Below are positions 45,051 through 57,931 of a stretch of 64,000 nucleotides of DNA, one piece after another. The first letter of the stretch is position 1, and the number at the start of each line of letters is the position of its first letter. The notes below the pieces were generated by a model that saw only the letters and a list, made by a program, of their open reading frames with translations, did not search any database and was not told the DNA's origin. The stretch is taken from NCBI GenBank assembly GCA_015485155.1, contig WFUF01000014.1:1-64000 (forward strand). Direction: 5' to 3'. Position numbers and translations under genes: made by a program. The DNA is from Robiginitomaculum sp. Lineage in GTDB: Bacteria > Pseudomonadota > Alphaproteobacteria > Caulobacterales > Maricaulaceae.

Positions 45051-45917
45051 ATGCCTGAACTTCCTGAAGTAGAAACCGTCCGCAACGGACTGGCTCCGGT
45101 TATGGATGGCAATAGAATTAAAACCGTTCAGCTAAATAGGCCTGATTTGAGGTTTCCCTTTCCTGAAAACTTTGCAGACCGGCTAAGCGGTGCAAAAGTT
45201 CATAAAACTGCCCGGCGCGCAAAATATTTACTGTTTCATCTGGACACCGGTGAAACCTTGTTGTGCCATTTGGGAATGAGCGGTTCATTTTTGGCCCTTA
45301 AAACCGGTGAGGCTGTGCCGCCAGACAGAAACACAAAACACGATCACGTGTTATTTAAGATGAGTGATGACGCAATGCTCATTTATAATGACCCGCGCCG
45401 CTTTGGATTTATGGATTTATTTGCAACAGATGATATGGATAAATCCAAATTCCTGAAAAACCTGGGGGCCGAGCCTACCGGCAATGAAATATCGGCAACA
45501 AAGCTTTTACAACAGCTCTCCACACGAAAAGGCCCCATTAAATCAGCCTTGCTTGACCAAAGAATAATTGCCGGGCTGGGAAATATCTATGTGTGTGAAA
45601 TACTGTTTAGAACAGGAGTGCACCCGGCAATGCCTGCTTGTGACTTAACCCCAAAACAAATTGAAGACATGGTTGATCACACCAGAAATATAATCAGGGA
45701 GGCCATCATCTCCGGCGGCTCATCACTAAAGGACTTTACCAATGCCGATGGAGATTTGGGATATTTCCAGCACAGTTTTGATGTATATGGACGAAATGAT
45801 CAACCTTGCCGAAAGCCGGGTTGTGGCCACATTATTGAACGAATAGTCCAAAGCGGCAGGTCAAGTTTTTATTGCCCTGACTGCCAAAAGCAGCGCCTTA
45901 AAAAAGTATCCGCTTAA
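45051..45917 (+). CDS. mutM: Formamidopyrimidine-DNA glycosylase
   Basis: Fpg/MutM excises oxidised purines such as 8-oxoguanine and nicks the abasic site. The N-terminus PELPEVETVRNGL has the catalytic Pro and Glu, and a Lys in the RRAKYLL segment is usual for the family. GLGNIYVCEILF and the C-terminal zinc finger (CRKPGCG ... FYCPDCQ) complete it. Length of 288 aa is normal. It is co-oriented with the enoyl-CoA hydratase 140 bp downstream. Confidence 0.95.
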   Translation: MPELPEVETVRNGLAPVMDGNRIKTVQLNRPDLRFPFPENFADRLSGAKVHKTARRAKYLLFHLDTGETLLCHLGMSGSFLALKTGEAVPPDRNTKHDHVLFKMSDDAMLIYNDPRRFGFMDLFATDDMDKSKFLKNLGAEPTGNEISATKLLQQLSTRKGPIKSALLDQRIIAGLGNIYVCEILFRTGVHPAMPACDLTPKQIEDMVDHTRNIIREAIISGGSSLKDFTNADGDLGYFQHSFDVYGRNDQPCRKPGCGHIIERIVQSGRSSFYCPDCQKQRLKKVSA

Positions 45918-46029
45918 AACATCCCGATTTAATATTGCGCTGCCTGCGTTATTTTTGTCTATTGAACCTGCCGCTATCTTGGCCTATGTGGCGATGAATT
46001 AAACTCCGGGGTGGGGACAGCACCTCCAA

Positions 46030-46057
46030 AATGGTGGAACACACTAATGGTGGAACA
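46030..46057 (+). repeat. Tandem AATGGTGGAACA repeat at an RBS
   Basis: AATGGTGGAACA occurs at 46030-46041 and again at 46046-46057, 16 bp apart. The second copy ends two bases before the enoyl-CoA hydratase ATG, and its GGTGGA is the only ribosome-binding-like sequence. The first copy would give a duplicated site without a nearby start codon. Confidence 0.6.
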
Positions 46058-46059
46058 TA

Positions 46060-46836
46060 ATGTCATTTGAAACAATCCAGATAAAAACCGACGGCAATGT
46101 CGGGGTTATCACATTAAACCGGCCCGAAGCCCTAAACGCTCTAAATGCGCAAATGACCGGTGAAATTGCACAAGCATTAGCTGAATATGAAGCCGACTCG
46201 GAAATTGGCTGTGTGGTTCTTACCGGCTCAAAAAAAGCATTTGCTGCCGGTGCTGACATAAAGGAGCTGCAGGATCGTTCTTTTATTGATATCTATATGA
46301 AAGATCCCTTTGTTGAAACTTGGGAAAGTGTTTCGCGATTCAAAAAACCGATTATCGCAGCCGTTTCAGGCTATGCTTTGGGGGGCGGCTGTGAAATAGC
46401 CATGATGTGTGATTTTATTCTGGCCGCTGACAATGCCAAATTTGGCCAGCCTGAAATCAATCTTGGCGTTATGCCCGGGGCCGGTGGAACCCAGCGCCTG
46501 GCCCGGTTTGTTGGCAAGGCCAAAACCATGGAAATGTGCCTGACCGGCCGGATGATGGACGCCGAAGAAGCAGAGCGCGCCGGCCTGGTTTCACGCATTA
46601 TATCTGCAGACGATCTGTTGGAAGAAGCGATGAAAACCGCACAAACAATTGCTGAAAAGTCACTGCCCATTGCAATTATGACAAAGGAGGCGGTTAATAC
46701 CGCTTATGAAACAACCCTTGCACAAGGCATCCGATTTGAGCGCAGGGTGTTCCATTCACAATTTGCCACCGAAGATCAGGATGAAGGAATGACCGCCTTT
46801 ATTGAAAAACGCACTCCTCACTTCAAAAATCGATAG
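46060..46836 (+). CDS. Enoyl-CoA hydratase
   Basis: This 258 aa crotonase-fold enzyme hydrates trans-2-enoyl-CoA in fatty acid degradation or polyhydroxyalkanoate metabolism. It has the oxyanion-hole segment [27 protein letters not shown], and the catalytic region [17 protein letters not shown] with both expected Glu positions plausible. It is inserted between fpg and rpsT; this order recurs in alphaproteobacteria. Confidence 0.92.
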   Translation: MSFETIQIKTDGNVGVITLNRPEALNALNAQMTGEIAQALAEYEADSEIGCVVLTGSKKAFAAGADIKELQDRSFIDIYMKDPFVETWESVSRFKKPIIAAVSGYALGGGCEIAMMCDFILAADNAKFGQPEINLGVMPGAGGTQRLARFVGKAKTMEMCLTGRMMDAEEAERAGLVSRIISADDLLEEAMKTAQTIAEKSLPIAIMTKEAVNTAYETTLAQGIRFERRVFHSQFATEDQDEGMTAFIEKRTPHFKNR

Positions 46837-46856
46837 CCACATAGACGTAAAAGGTG

Positions 46857-46885
46857 TTGACCTTGCGAGCTCTCAAAGCTATATG
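46857..46885 (+). promoter_or_regulatory. Promoter of rpsT
   Basis: TTGACC (46857-46862) and TATATG (46880-46885) are separated by exactly 17 bp, close to the sigma-70 consensus. They precede rpsT by about 100 bp, leaving a leader that could mediate the autoregulation known for S20 genes. A palindromic stretch (CCGGCTG..CAACCGG) lies in this leader at about 46909-46929. Confidence 0.6.
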
Positions 46886-46985
46886 CCGCGCCTTGGCGCT
46901 ATATGTGCCGGCTGCACAGGCAACCGGCAGTTAAGCGTCACAAACCTAACCCACCCTGCCTGACAGGAAACAAACAAGGACCATT

Positions 46986-47255
46986 ATGGCCAATACCAGT
47001 TCCGCCCAAAAAGCTGTTCGGCAAATCGCTCGTCGTACCGCTGTCAACAAATCCCGCCGTACCAGAGTGCGCACTTGCCTGCGTGCCGTTGAAGAGGCCA
47101 TTGCCAAGAAAGATCAGGCGGCTGCCCAAAGTGCTTTTGCCATTGCCGAGCCAGCAATGATGCGGGCTGTCAGCAAGGGCGTATTCCACAAGAATACCGC
47201 TGCCCGTAAAATTTCCCGGCTATCACACCGGATCAAAAATCTCGGCGCGAAATAA
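46986..47255 (+). CDS. rpsT: 30S ribosomal protein S20
   Basis: The 89 aa basic protein binds 16S rRNA early in small-subunit assembly. It shows the family's N-terminus [13 protein letters not shown] and [19 protein letters not shown], and the C-terminal [20 protein letters not shown] (cited in parts). AAGGACC lies just before the ATG. Its intrinsic terminator follows at once, then dnaA. Confidence 0.97.
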   Translation: MANTSSAQKAVRQIARRTAVNKSRRTRVRTCLRAVEEAIAKKDQAAAQSAFAIAEPAMMRAVSKGVFHKNTAARKISRLSHRIKNLGAK

Positions 47256-47280
47256 ATCAAACGCCAAAATTTATTGTCTG

Positions 47281-47314
47281 AAGAACCGGCCAAAAAGAGC
47301 CGGTTCTTTTTTTT
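47281..47314 (+). terminator. Rho-independent terminator of rpsT
   Basis: AAGAACCGGC pairs with GCCGGTTCTT (10 bp, 8-base loop) and is followed by T8. It ends transcription of rpsT before the dnaA control region. Confidence 0.95.
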
Positions 47315-47658
47315 AGGCTGCCGATTCCCTCTCGCACACAAGGCAAAGCCCCGAACGCTCAAAACGCCTCAAGAGTCAACAAAAAAGAATCAATTTATTT
47401 TATCTTGAGCAAGCGCCGAAGAGTCAAAGACTTAGCCGCACAGGCGAGTAATTTGACATTTTTTTTCAGATTCCAACATTGACCAATATTGTTAACTTGT
47501 TAGGTTGCCCCAGATGATTTTTCCAACGGGGTTATCTGCTGACATCACTGGCGGGCATTTTAAGTGATTTCAGGTAAAATGTGGAAAATTTCATTATATA
47601 ACAAAGCACTGCTCAGTTAAGGGCATTTCTTCTTCGGGCTGTTAGAGGGGCGCGTCCA
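47315..47658. promoter_or_regulatory. dnaA upstream region with GANTC cluster and one DnaA-box
   Basis: The 344 bp between the rpsT terminator and dnaA contain no gene. GANTC sites, the target of alphaproteobacterial CcrM methylase, occur five times in about 150 bp at 47323, 47373, 47387, 47421 and 47469, against about one expected per 256 bp. TGTGGAAAA at 47580-47588 is the inverse of TTTTCCACA, a DnaA-box-like sequence. The AT-rich TTATATAAC follows at about 47593. AGAGGGG at 47644 serves the GTG start. This may be a cell-cycle-timed dnaA promoter and possibly origin-related. Confidence 0.6.
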
Positions 47659-49056
47659 GTGGCTAACCATAACCATTACATTGTCAACCAGGACGCAGAT
47701 ATTAACCAATTACAGCCCGTGTGGGCCATGGTTCGTGAGGGTTTGGGCCAACAAATACCCGCCAGCGACTTTCGCTCATGGATTGATCGTTTGCAGGCGG
47801 TTCCTGTTGATGAGGACAGGGTTGCGCTAATTGCGCCAAATACGTTTTCACGGGACTGGATTCAGGAAAACCTGTTTGATTTGATTTGTAAATTATGGAT
47901 AAAATCTGACCCACAAAATCGCAGCCTGTCCTTACAGGTGGCCTCTGGCAAGGGTCCTTCAACAAATACGGATGCCGGAGCTAAGAAAGCTGACCCGGCA
48001 TCAATGTCTGTTGCAGATACAGCCGGTCACAAATACCGTTTTGATAATTTTGTGGTTGGCCCCAGCAATGAAGTGGCATGGGCGGTTTCAAAACAGGCGG
48101 CGCGCGGGCCGCAATCAAGATTTAATCCGCTGTTTATTCATGGTGGCTACGGCCTGGGCAAAACCCATTTGTTACGGGCGATTGCCCATCAAAGCCGGGC
48201 TCAGTCTCCGACGAAAAAGGTATTGTTTTTAACCGCAGAGGCCTTTGTACAAAAATTTGTTACCTCGCTTCGTGGTACCCAGTCCCTTGAGTTTAAGAAA
48301 AATCTCCGGTCTCTGGATTTGCTTCTTATTGATGATTTGCATTTTTTAGCTGGAAAAACCGCAACCCAGGAAGAATTCGTCCACACCCTTGGTTCACTGA
48401 TTGAGAACGGCTCGCAGGTTGTCTTAAGCGCAGATCGTTCCCCTGGTGAAATTGCCGCTTTGGATGACAGGCTGCGCTCTCATTTAAGTGGCGGCCTTGT
48501 CTGCCGTATTGCACCTGCTGCTTTTGAATTACGCCGGGAAATACTGGTGCAGCAGGTAGAAGAAATGAAAACAGAGTTTGAAAACTTCAAGGTTCCGGAT
48601 GATGTACTGGACTTTTTAGCCTCTAAAATCTGTTCTTCTCCGCGTGAATTGCTTGGTGCCTTGAATATGGTGGTATCAGGAACAGTGTTAATTGGTCGCC
48701 CGGTAACACTGGAGCAGGCCCGCGACATATTAAGTGACGTGGTGCGGGCAACCCGGGTAAAGGTTTCCATCTCCGACATCAAAAACGGCACCACCTCATG
48801 GTTTGGTCTTGGCAAGGAAGACCTGTTATCACGACGCAAAACCCGTAATATTGTAAGGCCGCGCCAAATTGCCATGTATCTTGCCAAAGAGCTGACCTCT
48901 TGTTCCCTACCCATGATCGGACAGCGCTTTGGCGGACGTGACCATACTACGGTAATTCATGCCATAAAAACCATACAAAAGCTGATTGCTGAAGATACCG
49001 CCCTTGCAGACGAGGTTGAAGGCTTGCGTCGTTCGCTGACCAAGCTACAGTCATAA
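47659..49056 (+). CDS. dnaA: Chromosomal replication initiator DnaA
   Basis: DnaA opens the origin and also regulates transcription. The 465 aa protein starts at GTG 47659. It has an N-terminal oligomerisation domain (residues 1-80), a variable linker, Walker A GGYGLGKTHLL near residue 163, Walker B LLLIDDLHFLAGK, and the DNA-binding signature GGRDHTTVIHAI near the end. It is the first gene of the dnaA-dnaN-recF-gyrB set; the 96-bp gap to dnaN may carry its own promoter. Confidence 0.97.
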   Translation: MANHNHYIVNQDADINQLQPVWAMVREGLGQQIPASDFRSWIDRLQAVPVDEDRVALIAPNTFSRDWIQENLFDLICKLWIKSDPQNRSLSLQVASGKGPSTNTDAGAKKADPASMSVADTAGHKYRFDNFVVGPSNEVAWAVSKQAARGPQSRFNPLFIHGGYGLGKTHLLRAIAHQSRAQSPTKKVLFLTAEAFVQKFVTSLRGTQSLEFKKNLRSLDLLLIDDLHFLAGKTATQEEFVHTLGSLIENGSQVVLSADRSPGEIAALDDRLRSHLSGGLVCRIAPAAFELRREILVQQVEEMKTEFENFKVPDDVLDFLASKICSSPRELLGALNMVVSGTVLIGRPVTLEQARDILSDVVRATRVKVSISDIKNGTTSWFGLGKEDLLSRRKTRNIVRPRQIAMYLAKELTSCSLPMIGQRFGGRDHTTVIHAIKTIQKLIAEDTALADEVEGLRRSLTKLQS

Positions 49057-49152
49057 CCTTGATTTGGGTCATTTGGATCATATTTGTAATAAGCCCTATT
49101 GAGCAATTGCTATATTTGTGACAAGTGGGGCGCAAAACCGGATATTAACGCG

Positions 49153-50268
49153 ATGAAATTTACCATTGAGCGGGCTCCCCTTCTAAAATCACTCAGTCAC
49201 GTAACCAGCGTGGTCGAGAGACGAAATACTATTCCCATATTGTCCAATATCCTGCTTAGCGCTTCTGCAGAGGGCGTAAGCATGGCGGCTACGGACCTTG
49301 ATATTGAAATTGTTGAGACTGTGGGTGCCAATGTTCTGTCCGAAGGCGTAGCAACACTGCCGGCTCATACCTTTTATGAGATTGCCCGCAAGCTGCCCGA
49401 AGGGGCCGAGGTGACGCTGGAGATGAAACCAGACGACACACAGATGATCTTGCGCGCCGGGCGCTCACGGTTTTCATTGCCAACACTGCCTCAGGATGAG
49501 TTCCCGGCCCTGTCTGCAGAGGGGCTGACCCATCGCTTTGAGCTCGAAGCCTCTGAACTTGCCCGGCTGATCGACAAAACCAGATTTGCTGTCTCAAACG
49601 AAGAAACCCGTTATTATCTAAATGGCGTTCACATGCACGCAACAGAGGGGGAGCAGCCCGTATTGCGTGCTGTTGCAACCGATGGCCATCAACTGGCTTT
49701 GTGTGAATCAGTTATACCTTCCGGTGCCGAAGGCATGCCGGCTATTATTGTTCCTCGTAAAACCATTGGCGAAGTGCGCAAACTCATTGATGATGTAAGC
49801 GATAATGTAGTTATAGATGTCTCTGATTCTAAAATAAGGTTTTCTGTTGGCAGCGCTGTGCTTACCTCCAAATTGATTGACGGAGCTTTTCCTGATTACC
49901 AGCGGGTTATCCCGAAAACCAATGAAAACCAGCTTGAGCTGGAGAATCGCAGCTTTGCTGCATCTGTTGATCGGGTTTCCACAGTGAGCATGGAAAAATC
50001 ACGCTCTGTCAAAATGGTTTTAGAAGCAGATACCTTAACATTACGGGTGTCCAGCCCGGAATCAGGACAGGGAACCGAAGAAATCTCAGTGTCATACAGC
50101 GGAGATCCAATGGAGATTGGCTTCAATGCCAAATATTTGCTAAATGTCCTCTCCCAAATCGATGGTCAGGAAGTGGTTTTTCGCCTGTCTAATTCCAATT
50201 CTCCGATTTTGATTGAAGACAGTGGTGATAAACACGCCCTTTATGTACTGATGCCGTTGCGGGTGTGA
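49153..50268 (+). CDS. dnaN: DNA polymerase III beta clamp
   Basis: This 371 aa sliding clamp has the N-terminal MKFTIERAPLLKSLSHV and LLSAEGVSMAATDLDIEI-like repeats of three domains, ending YVLMPLRV, the typical C-terminus of DnaN. ATG at 49153 matches the family start. Its TGA overlaps the recF GTG. Confidence 0.96.
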   Translation: MKFTIERAPLLKSLSHVTSVVERRNTIPILSNILLSASAEGVSMAATDLDIEIVETVGANVLSEGVATLPAHTFYEIARKLPEGAEVTLEMKPDDTQMILRAGRSRFSLPTLPQDEFPALSAEGLTHRFELEASELARLIDKTRFAVSNEETRYYLNGVHMHATEGEQPVLRAVATDGHQLALCESVIPSGAEGMPAIIVPRKTIGEVRKLIDDVSDNVVIDVSDSKIRFSVGSAVLTSKLIDGAFPDYQRVIPKTNENQLELENRSFAASVDRVSTVSMEKSRSVKMVLEADTLTLRVSSPESGQGTEEISVSYSGDPMEIGFNAKYLLNVLSQIDGQEVVFRLSNSNSPILIEDSGDKHALYVLMPLRV

Positions 50269-51398
50269 TCTCTACGGCCCTTGTTCATCTCTCTTTAAGC
50301 CGGTTTCGTTCTCACACGAAAACCGAGCTTGATATTGAACCAAAGCCAGTGATCCTGTTTGGAGCCAACGGAGTTGGCAAAACCAACATATTAGAAGCTG
50401 TTTCCCTGCTTGCCCCCGGCCGGGGTTTGCGTCGCAAACCGCTTTCTGATGCCACCCAGCGCGGCAGCCTACAGCCATGGGCTGTGCATGCAAAACTATC
50501 CCGCCAGGACGGTGTTTTTTCCATTGGAACCGGGCTGGAGGCCGTGTCCAATGGCCACCGCAGATTGGTGCGAGTTGATGGCAGTCATGCCAGTGCCGGA
50601 GCGCTGGCGCAATTGATGCGACAGGTTTGGTTAACACCAGCACAAGACAGAATTTTTTCCGGAGCTAGGGGGTTGAGGCTTAAATTTTTTGATCGTCTGG
50701 TTTTTTCCTTGTTCCCGGAACACGCAAAGGCCGTGTCATCTTATGAAAAGGCCATGCGTCAGCGCCAAAAGCTGCTGGATGATGGCGGGGCTGAACCGGC
50801 ATGGCTCGACGGGTTGGAACAGCAAATGGCACAATTTGCATTCCTGCTTATGCAAAATCGGAACCAGACAATGCAGCGCCTGATACAGGAGATCGAGACC
50901 AGCCCTGACAGCGCCTTTCCCAAAGCGGACCTGGAGCTGGTTGGTGAGGATGAACTTGCTGTACTGACAGCGAAATGCCCCATTGATGAAAACGCCCTGC
51001 GCACAGGCTTTGGCAGATCCAGACACAATGATGCCCGCGCCGGGCGCTGTTTAACCGGGCCGCACCGGGCTGATTTGCGCGTAAGCTGGGCTGTCAAACA
51101 AATGCCGGCCAGCGAGTGTTCCACAGGTGAGCAAAAGGCCTTGCTTGTGGGGTTGACCCTGGCTCATGCCAAAGCTGTAAGCGCCCACCAGCAAGCCTGC
51201 GCGCCGATAATTCTGCTCGATGAAGCTTGCGCCCATCTGGACGAGAGACGTCGCGCAGCACTGATAGATGAGCTGTGCCAGCTAAAAGGTCAGGCCTGGC
51301 TCAGCGGTACCGACCGTTCCTTGTTTGAGCACTTTGGCAATAGGGCTCAGTTTTTTGAAATAAAAGAGACGGGGGCTATGTCCGGACAGGCCAGTTAA
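50265..51398 (+). CDS. recF: DNA repair and replication protein RecF
   Basis: This 377 aa ABC-type ATPase helps load RecA at gaps. It has Walker A GANGVGKT (residues 33-40), signature STGEQKALL, and Walker B IILLDEACAHLD. The GTG start overlaps dnaN by 4 bp (GTGA), suggesting coupled translation. Confidence 0.95.
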   Translation: MISTALVHLSLSRFRSHTKTELDIEPKPVILFGANGVGKTNILEAVSLLAPGRGLRRKPLSDATQRGSLQPWAVHAKLSRQDGVFSIGTGLEAVSNGHRRLVRVDGSHASAGALAQLMRQVWLTPAQDRIFSGARGLRLKFFDRLVFSLFPEHAKAVSSYEKAMRQRQKLLDDGGAEPAWLDGLEQQMAQFAFLLMQNRNQTMQRLIQEIETSPDSAFPKADLELVGEDELAVLTAKCPIDENALRTGFGRSRHNDARAGRCLTGPHRADLRVSWAVKQMPASECSTGEQKALLVGLTLAHAKAVSAHQQACAPIILLDEACAHLDERRRAALIDELCQLKGQAWLSGTDRSLFEHFGNRAQFFEIKETGAMSGQAS

Positions 51399-51450
51399 TT
51401 GACATTATTCTGGCATGTTTTTGCTCGCTCCAGCGGCACAAAAGCGCTAA

Positions 51451-54797
<3,347 letters not shown>

Positions 54798-54905
54798 GGC
54801 ATCTTCTCCCATTTAACGACTGCTAACAGGTGCAGGCTAAACCCGCTCCTTATAAACAGTCATTCAACCCAAGGACAAGAGTTGAGTATATGTAGGGGAT
54901 AAATT

Positions 54906-55043
54906 ATGCACAGTCAGCAGACAAAAGATACAACCGCTCCCTGCGTGACACAGATAGCTGAAATGCTCCAATCCTGTGTTGATATAGGCAATTTACCAAT
55001 ATCAAACCAGTTCAGACATTTGACTGACAAGCACGATAGATAA
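54906..55043 (+). CDS. Possible small protein (45 aa)
   Basis: An ATG at 54906 opens a 45-codon frame, with TAGGGGAT before it as a modest ribosome binding site. It encodes MHSQQTKDTTAPCVTQIAEM and then LQSCVDIGNL, with two cysteines and no membrane helix. It ends 2 bp before the end of the convergent DUF2892 gene. I do not recognise it; it may be a chance frame in a 250-bp gap. Confidence 0.3.
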   Translation: MHSQQTKDTTAPCVTQIAEMLQSCVDIGNLPISNQFRHLTDKHDR

Positions 55044-55045
55044 AC

Positions 55046-55249
55046 CTACTTAAAGGCGCTACCCGGTTTGGCCCCGAACAGTTTTAGAATTTTAGCCAGG
55101 GGGCAAAACCCGGTAAAAGAGGCCTGTAACATATTGGCCCCCACAAAGGCGGTAAACAGCAACCAATACGGTGAGTAGATTTGTGATAACACCAGACTTG
55201 CCAGAATAAACACTCCTGCTATGGCAAAAACCATACGCTCAATAGACAT
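55046..55249 (-). CDS. DUF2892 small inner-membrane protein
   Basis: This 67 aa protein has two membrane helices ([17 protein letters not shown] and [20 protein letters not shown]) and the conserved [12 protein letters not shown] end found in YgaP-like DUF2892 proteins, which are often fused to or next to rhodanese domains. Only trhO (also a rhodanese) is near and it is not in the same unit. AGGAGGA stands upstream of its start. Confidence 0.85.
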   Translation of the reverse strand: MSIERMVFAIAGVFILASLVLSQIYSPYWLLFTAFVGANMLQASFTGFCPLAKILKLFGAKPGSAFK

Positions 55250-55325
55250 TTTTTCCTCCTAAACCGCCATCACCGCTCTAATATTAGCAAACACTCATAA
55301 AATATGCAAGCAGCAGAAAAGATAG

Positions 55326-56480
55326 CTATTTTTTTGGTGATATCCCCCTTCCCGTGGTTAAATAAGTGGCAAAACTACCAAGCCAGTGGGCACCGGAATA
55401 AAATTGTGCCGACAGGCCGGGCAAAGAGCTTTGCCGGTGTAAAATAGCTGCTTCCAGCAATGCATTTCTACGGTTATCGTCGGGTTTTAATGACAGGGCA
55501 ATCATTTCCAAATTCCACGCCCGCGATAAATTCAGCCCTTCCAAATGCACAAGCTTGCTGTCTGATTGGTCTATTACCCTTCCGGGCAGCAACCATGTTG
55601 TACCTGATTGTTTGGGGATTTGCGGTAAAAATCGGCCAAGCCAGATACTGAATTGCTCCTGATCCAGAACCCGGCGCATCAGATCAGCTTCCATCAAGCA
55701 TGGAGATAGAAAATCCTCCCCCGAAGGCTCAAATGCAAGCGGGCAATTTTCATCCCTAGCGTAAAAGGCCACAGATTTATTATAAATGAGCTGTTCCATA
55801 TCGGAATTACCGGCAATGCGCGCCCAATCCAGTATCAGCGCAAATGAAAATGCCGTTGAGCGATGGGTGCCGCTACGCACCGGGTAAACCAGTTTCGGAA
55901 TCCAGCCCGCAAGTCGATCTGCCGCCAATGCCTCCAGTGGAGCCAGTGCATTTAGCCATTTTTTAGCATTAGGATCATCCCATTCGCGTAATTCGGCGGC
56001 TAATTGTAATGCCCAGGCCAAACCATAGGGGCGTTGAAAACTATCGCGGCCAGTGGCTTCGAAATAGGCTGTTTCGCGTTCTATATTTGCCCTGGTCAAA
56101 TTCCTGTCAAGAATTGCAATTGCGTCCTTTGCAAAAGGTGCCTCCGGTTCATAGCGCAATAAGCGCACCAATAACCAATGACCATGCACCGAGGAATGCC
56201 AATCATAACAACCGTAAAATACCGGGTGCAATTGTTTTGGTGACGATATGTCCGCTTCTGATTGCAGTATATGAGAAAGCTTGTTCGGGTATTCACGAGC
56301 AATACAGGCAAGGGCCAGATTGGCAAAATTAGTGCTGTGAGCCGGAGGCTGGCTATAATTTGGTACCGGAACTGGCGGTAAAACACTGCTGCATGCAACA
56401 AGAAGCAAAACCAGTCCGACCATAATTGGCGCCATCTTGGGCCGGCTAATTTCATATAAACGAGGTTTTTTCAGCTTCAA
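55326..56480 (-). CDS. DUF2891 lipoprotein
   Basis: This protein of about 384 aa is of the DUF2891 family. A hydrophobic signal (MVGLVLLLVACSS) has a lipobox with Cys near residue 30 from the ATG at 56480; ATG at 56435 would place it about residue 15 and is equally plausible. The remainder is an alpha/alpha toroid-like helical domain with GCYDWHSSVHGHWLLVRLL, SGTHRSTAFSFALILDWAR and SGAHWLGSFATYL. The function is unknown, though the fold resembles sugar-processing enzymes. Confidence 0.85.
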   Translation of the reverse strand: MKLKKPRLYEISRPKMAPIMVGLVLLLVACSSVLPPVPVPNYSQPPAHSTNFANLALACIAREYPNKLSHILQSEADISSPKQLHPVFYGCYDWHSSVHGHWLLVRLLRYEPEAPFAKDAIAILDRNLTRANIERETAYFEATGRDSFQRPYGLAWALQLAAELREWDDPNAKKWLNALAPLEALAADRLAGWIPKLVYPVRSGTHRSTAFSFALILDWARIAGNSDMEQLIYNKSVAFYARDENCPLAFEPSGEDFLSPCLMEADLMRRVLDQEQFSIWLGRFLPQIPKQSGTTWLLPGRVIDQSDSKLVHLEGLNLSRAWNLEMIALSLKPDDNRRNALLEAAILHRQSSLPGLSAQFYSGAHWLGSFATYLTTGRGISPKK

Positions 56481-56518
56481 ACAGCCACCTTTCAGCTCAC
56501 GGAGCCTAAGACCAGCTC

Positions 56519-57928
56519 CTAATCCAATGCCTTATTTATATTCTCAACCATTTTTTTGGCATCATCAAGCAACATCATGGTATTATCACGATAAAACAGG
56601 GTGTTATCAATACCGGCATAACCCGAAGACAGCGAGCGCTTGATAAAAAATACGGTTCCAGCATTCCAGACCTGCAATACCGGCATGCCATAAATTGGTG
56701 AGCCGGGATCTTCTTCAGCAGCCGGATTGGTTACATCATTGGCTCCGATAACAAATGCTACATCAGCACCGGAAAACTCGGAATTAATATCCTCAAGCTC
56801 AAACACTTCATCATATGGAACATTGGCTTCAGCAAGCAGAACATTCATATGGCCGGGCATGCGACCGGCCACCGGGTGAATGGCGTATTTCACCTCTACC
56901 CCTTCAGCCTTTAGCAGATCAGCCATTTCACGAAGAGCGTGCTGGGCCTGAGCCACCGCCATGCCATAGCCAGGAACAATAATCACCTTGGCGGCATTTT
57001 TCATGATAAAGGCGGCATCATCAGCAGCACCAAGTTTTACGTTTCTTTCAATGCCATCATCAGCCCCGCTGGTTGCCACATCACCAAACCCGCCGGCAAT
57101 AACGGAAATAAAGCTGCGATTCATTGCCTTGCACATAATATAGGAAAGGATCGCACCTGAAGAACCAACCAGTGCTCCGGTAATAAGCAAGGCATTATTC
57201 TCCAGAGTAAAGCCGAGCGCCGCCGCTGCCCACCCTGAATAGGAGTTTAACATGGACACAACAACCGGCATGTCCGCGCCTCCGATTGGGATGATCAACA
57301 ACACACCAAAGACCAAAGCAACAAATGTAAGTATCCAGAACAATTGCTTGGCGCCAAGGCCAACGCCATGAGTGCCTGTCAGCATGATAATCAGGATCGC
57401 CGACAGCACCACAAGACCAAGATTGATTAAATGGCGGCTCGGCAATAAAATTGGCTGCCCCGACATATTACCATTTAATTTTGCAAAGGCGATAACTGAT
57501 CCTGAGAATGTAACGGCACCAATAAATGTTCCAAGTGCCAATTCAATCAGGGACTGCATATGCATGGAGCCATCACGATCAGCAATACCAAAAGCATCAG
57601 GAGAATAAAGTGCGGCGGCAGCCACCAAAACCGCAGCCATGCCCACCAGTGAGTGAAACGCCGCCACCAATTGCGGCATGGCAGTCATGGCAATGCGCTG
57701 GGCAATAACAGCGCCCACACTGCCACCTAATACCAATGCCAGCAAAATACCTATAAAACTGCCGCCAAGATTTACTGATAGCAGGCTGGTGACAATGGCA
57801 ATTACCATGCCAGCCATACCAAATAGATTTCCCTGACGGGCAGTGGCCGGAGATGATAGCCCACGCAGGGCCAGAATGAATAAAACTCCGGAAACCAGAT
57901 AAGCAATGGAGGCAAAGGTCGGACTCAT
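56519..57928 (-). CDS. pntB: NAD(P) transhydrogenase subunit beta
   Basis: This 469 aa membrane subunit couples proton import to NADPH formation. About eight or nine helices fill residues 1-260. The NADP-binding domain follows, with VPGYGMAVAQAQH near 300, HPVAGRMPGHMNVLLAEA, and FVIGANDVTNPAA. It is third in pntA1-pntA2-pntB, 3 bp after pntA2. Confidence 0.95.
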   Translation of the reverse strand: MSPTFASIAYLVSGVLFILALRGLSSPATARQGNLFGMAGMVIAIVTSLLSVNLGGSFIGILLALVLGGSVGAVIAQRIAMTAMPQLVAAFHSLVGMAAVLVAAAALYSPDAFGIADRDGSMHMQSLIELALGTFIGAVTFSGSVIAFAKLNGNMSGQPILLPSRHLINLGLVVLSAILIIMLTGTHGVGLGAKQLFWILTFVALVFGVLLIIPIGGADMPVVVSMLNSYSGWAAAALGFTLENNALLITGALVGSSGAILSYIMCKAMNRSFISVIAGGFGDVATSGADDGIERNVKLGAADDAAFIMKNAAKVIIVPGYGMAVAQAQHALREMADLLKAEGVEVKYAIHPVAGRMPGHMNVLLAEANVPYDEVFELEDINSEFSGADVAFVIGANDVTNPAAEEDPGSPIYGMPVLQVWNAGTVFFIKRSLSSGYAGIDNTLFYRDNTMMLLDDAKKMVENINKALD

Positions 57929-57931
57929 GGC

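Noticed and set aside
47315-47658. Definite chromosome origin
   Set aside because: Only one DnaA-box-like site is visible, and in many alphaproteobacteria the origin is near other genes; GC skew across the genome is needed.
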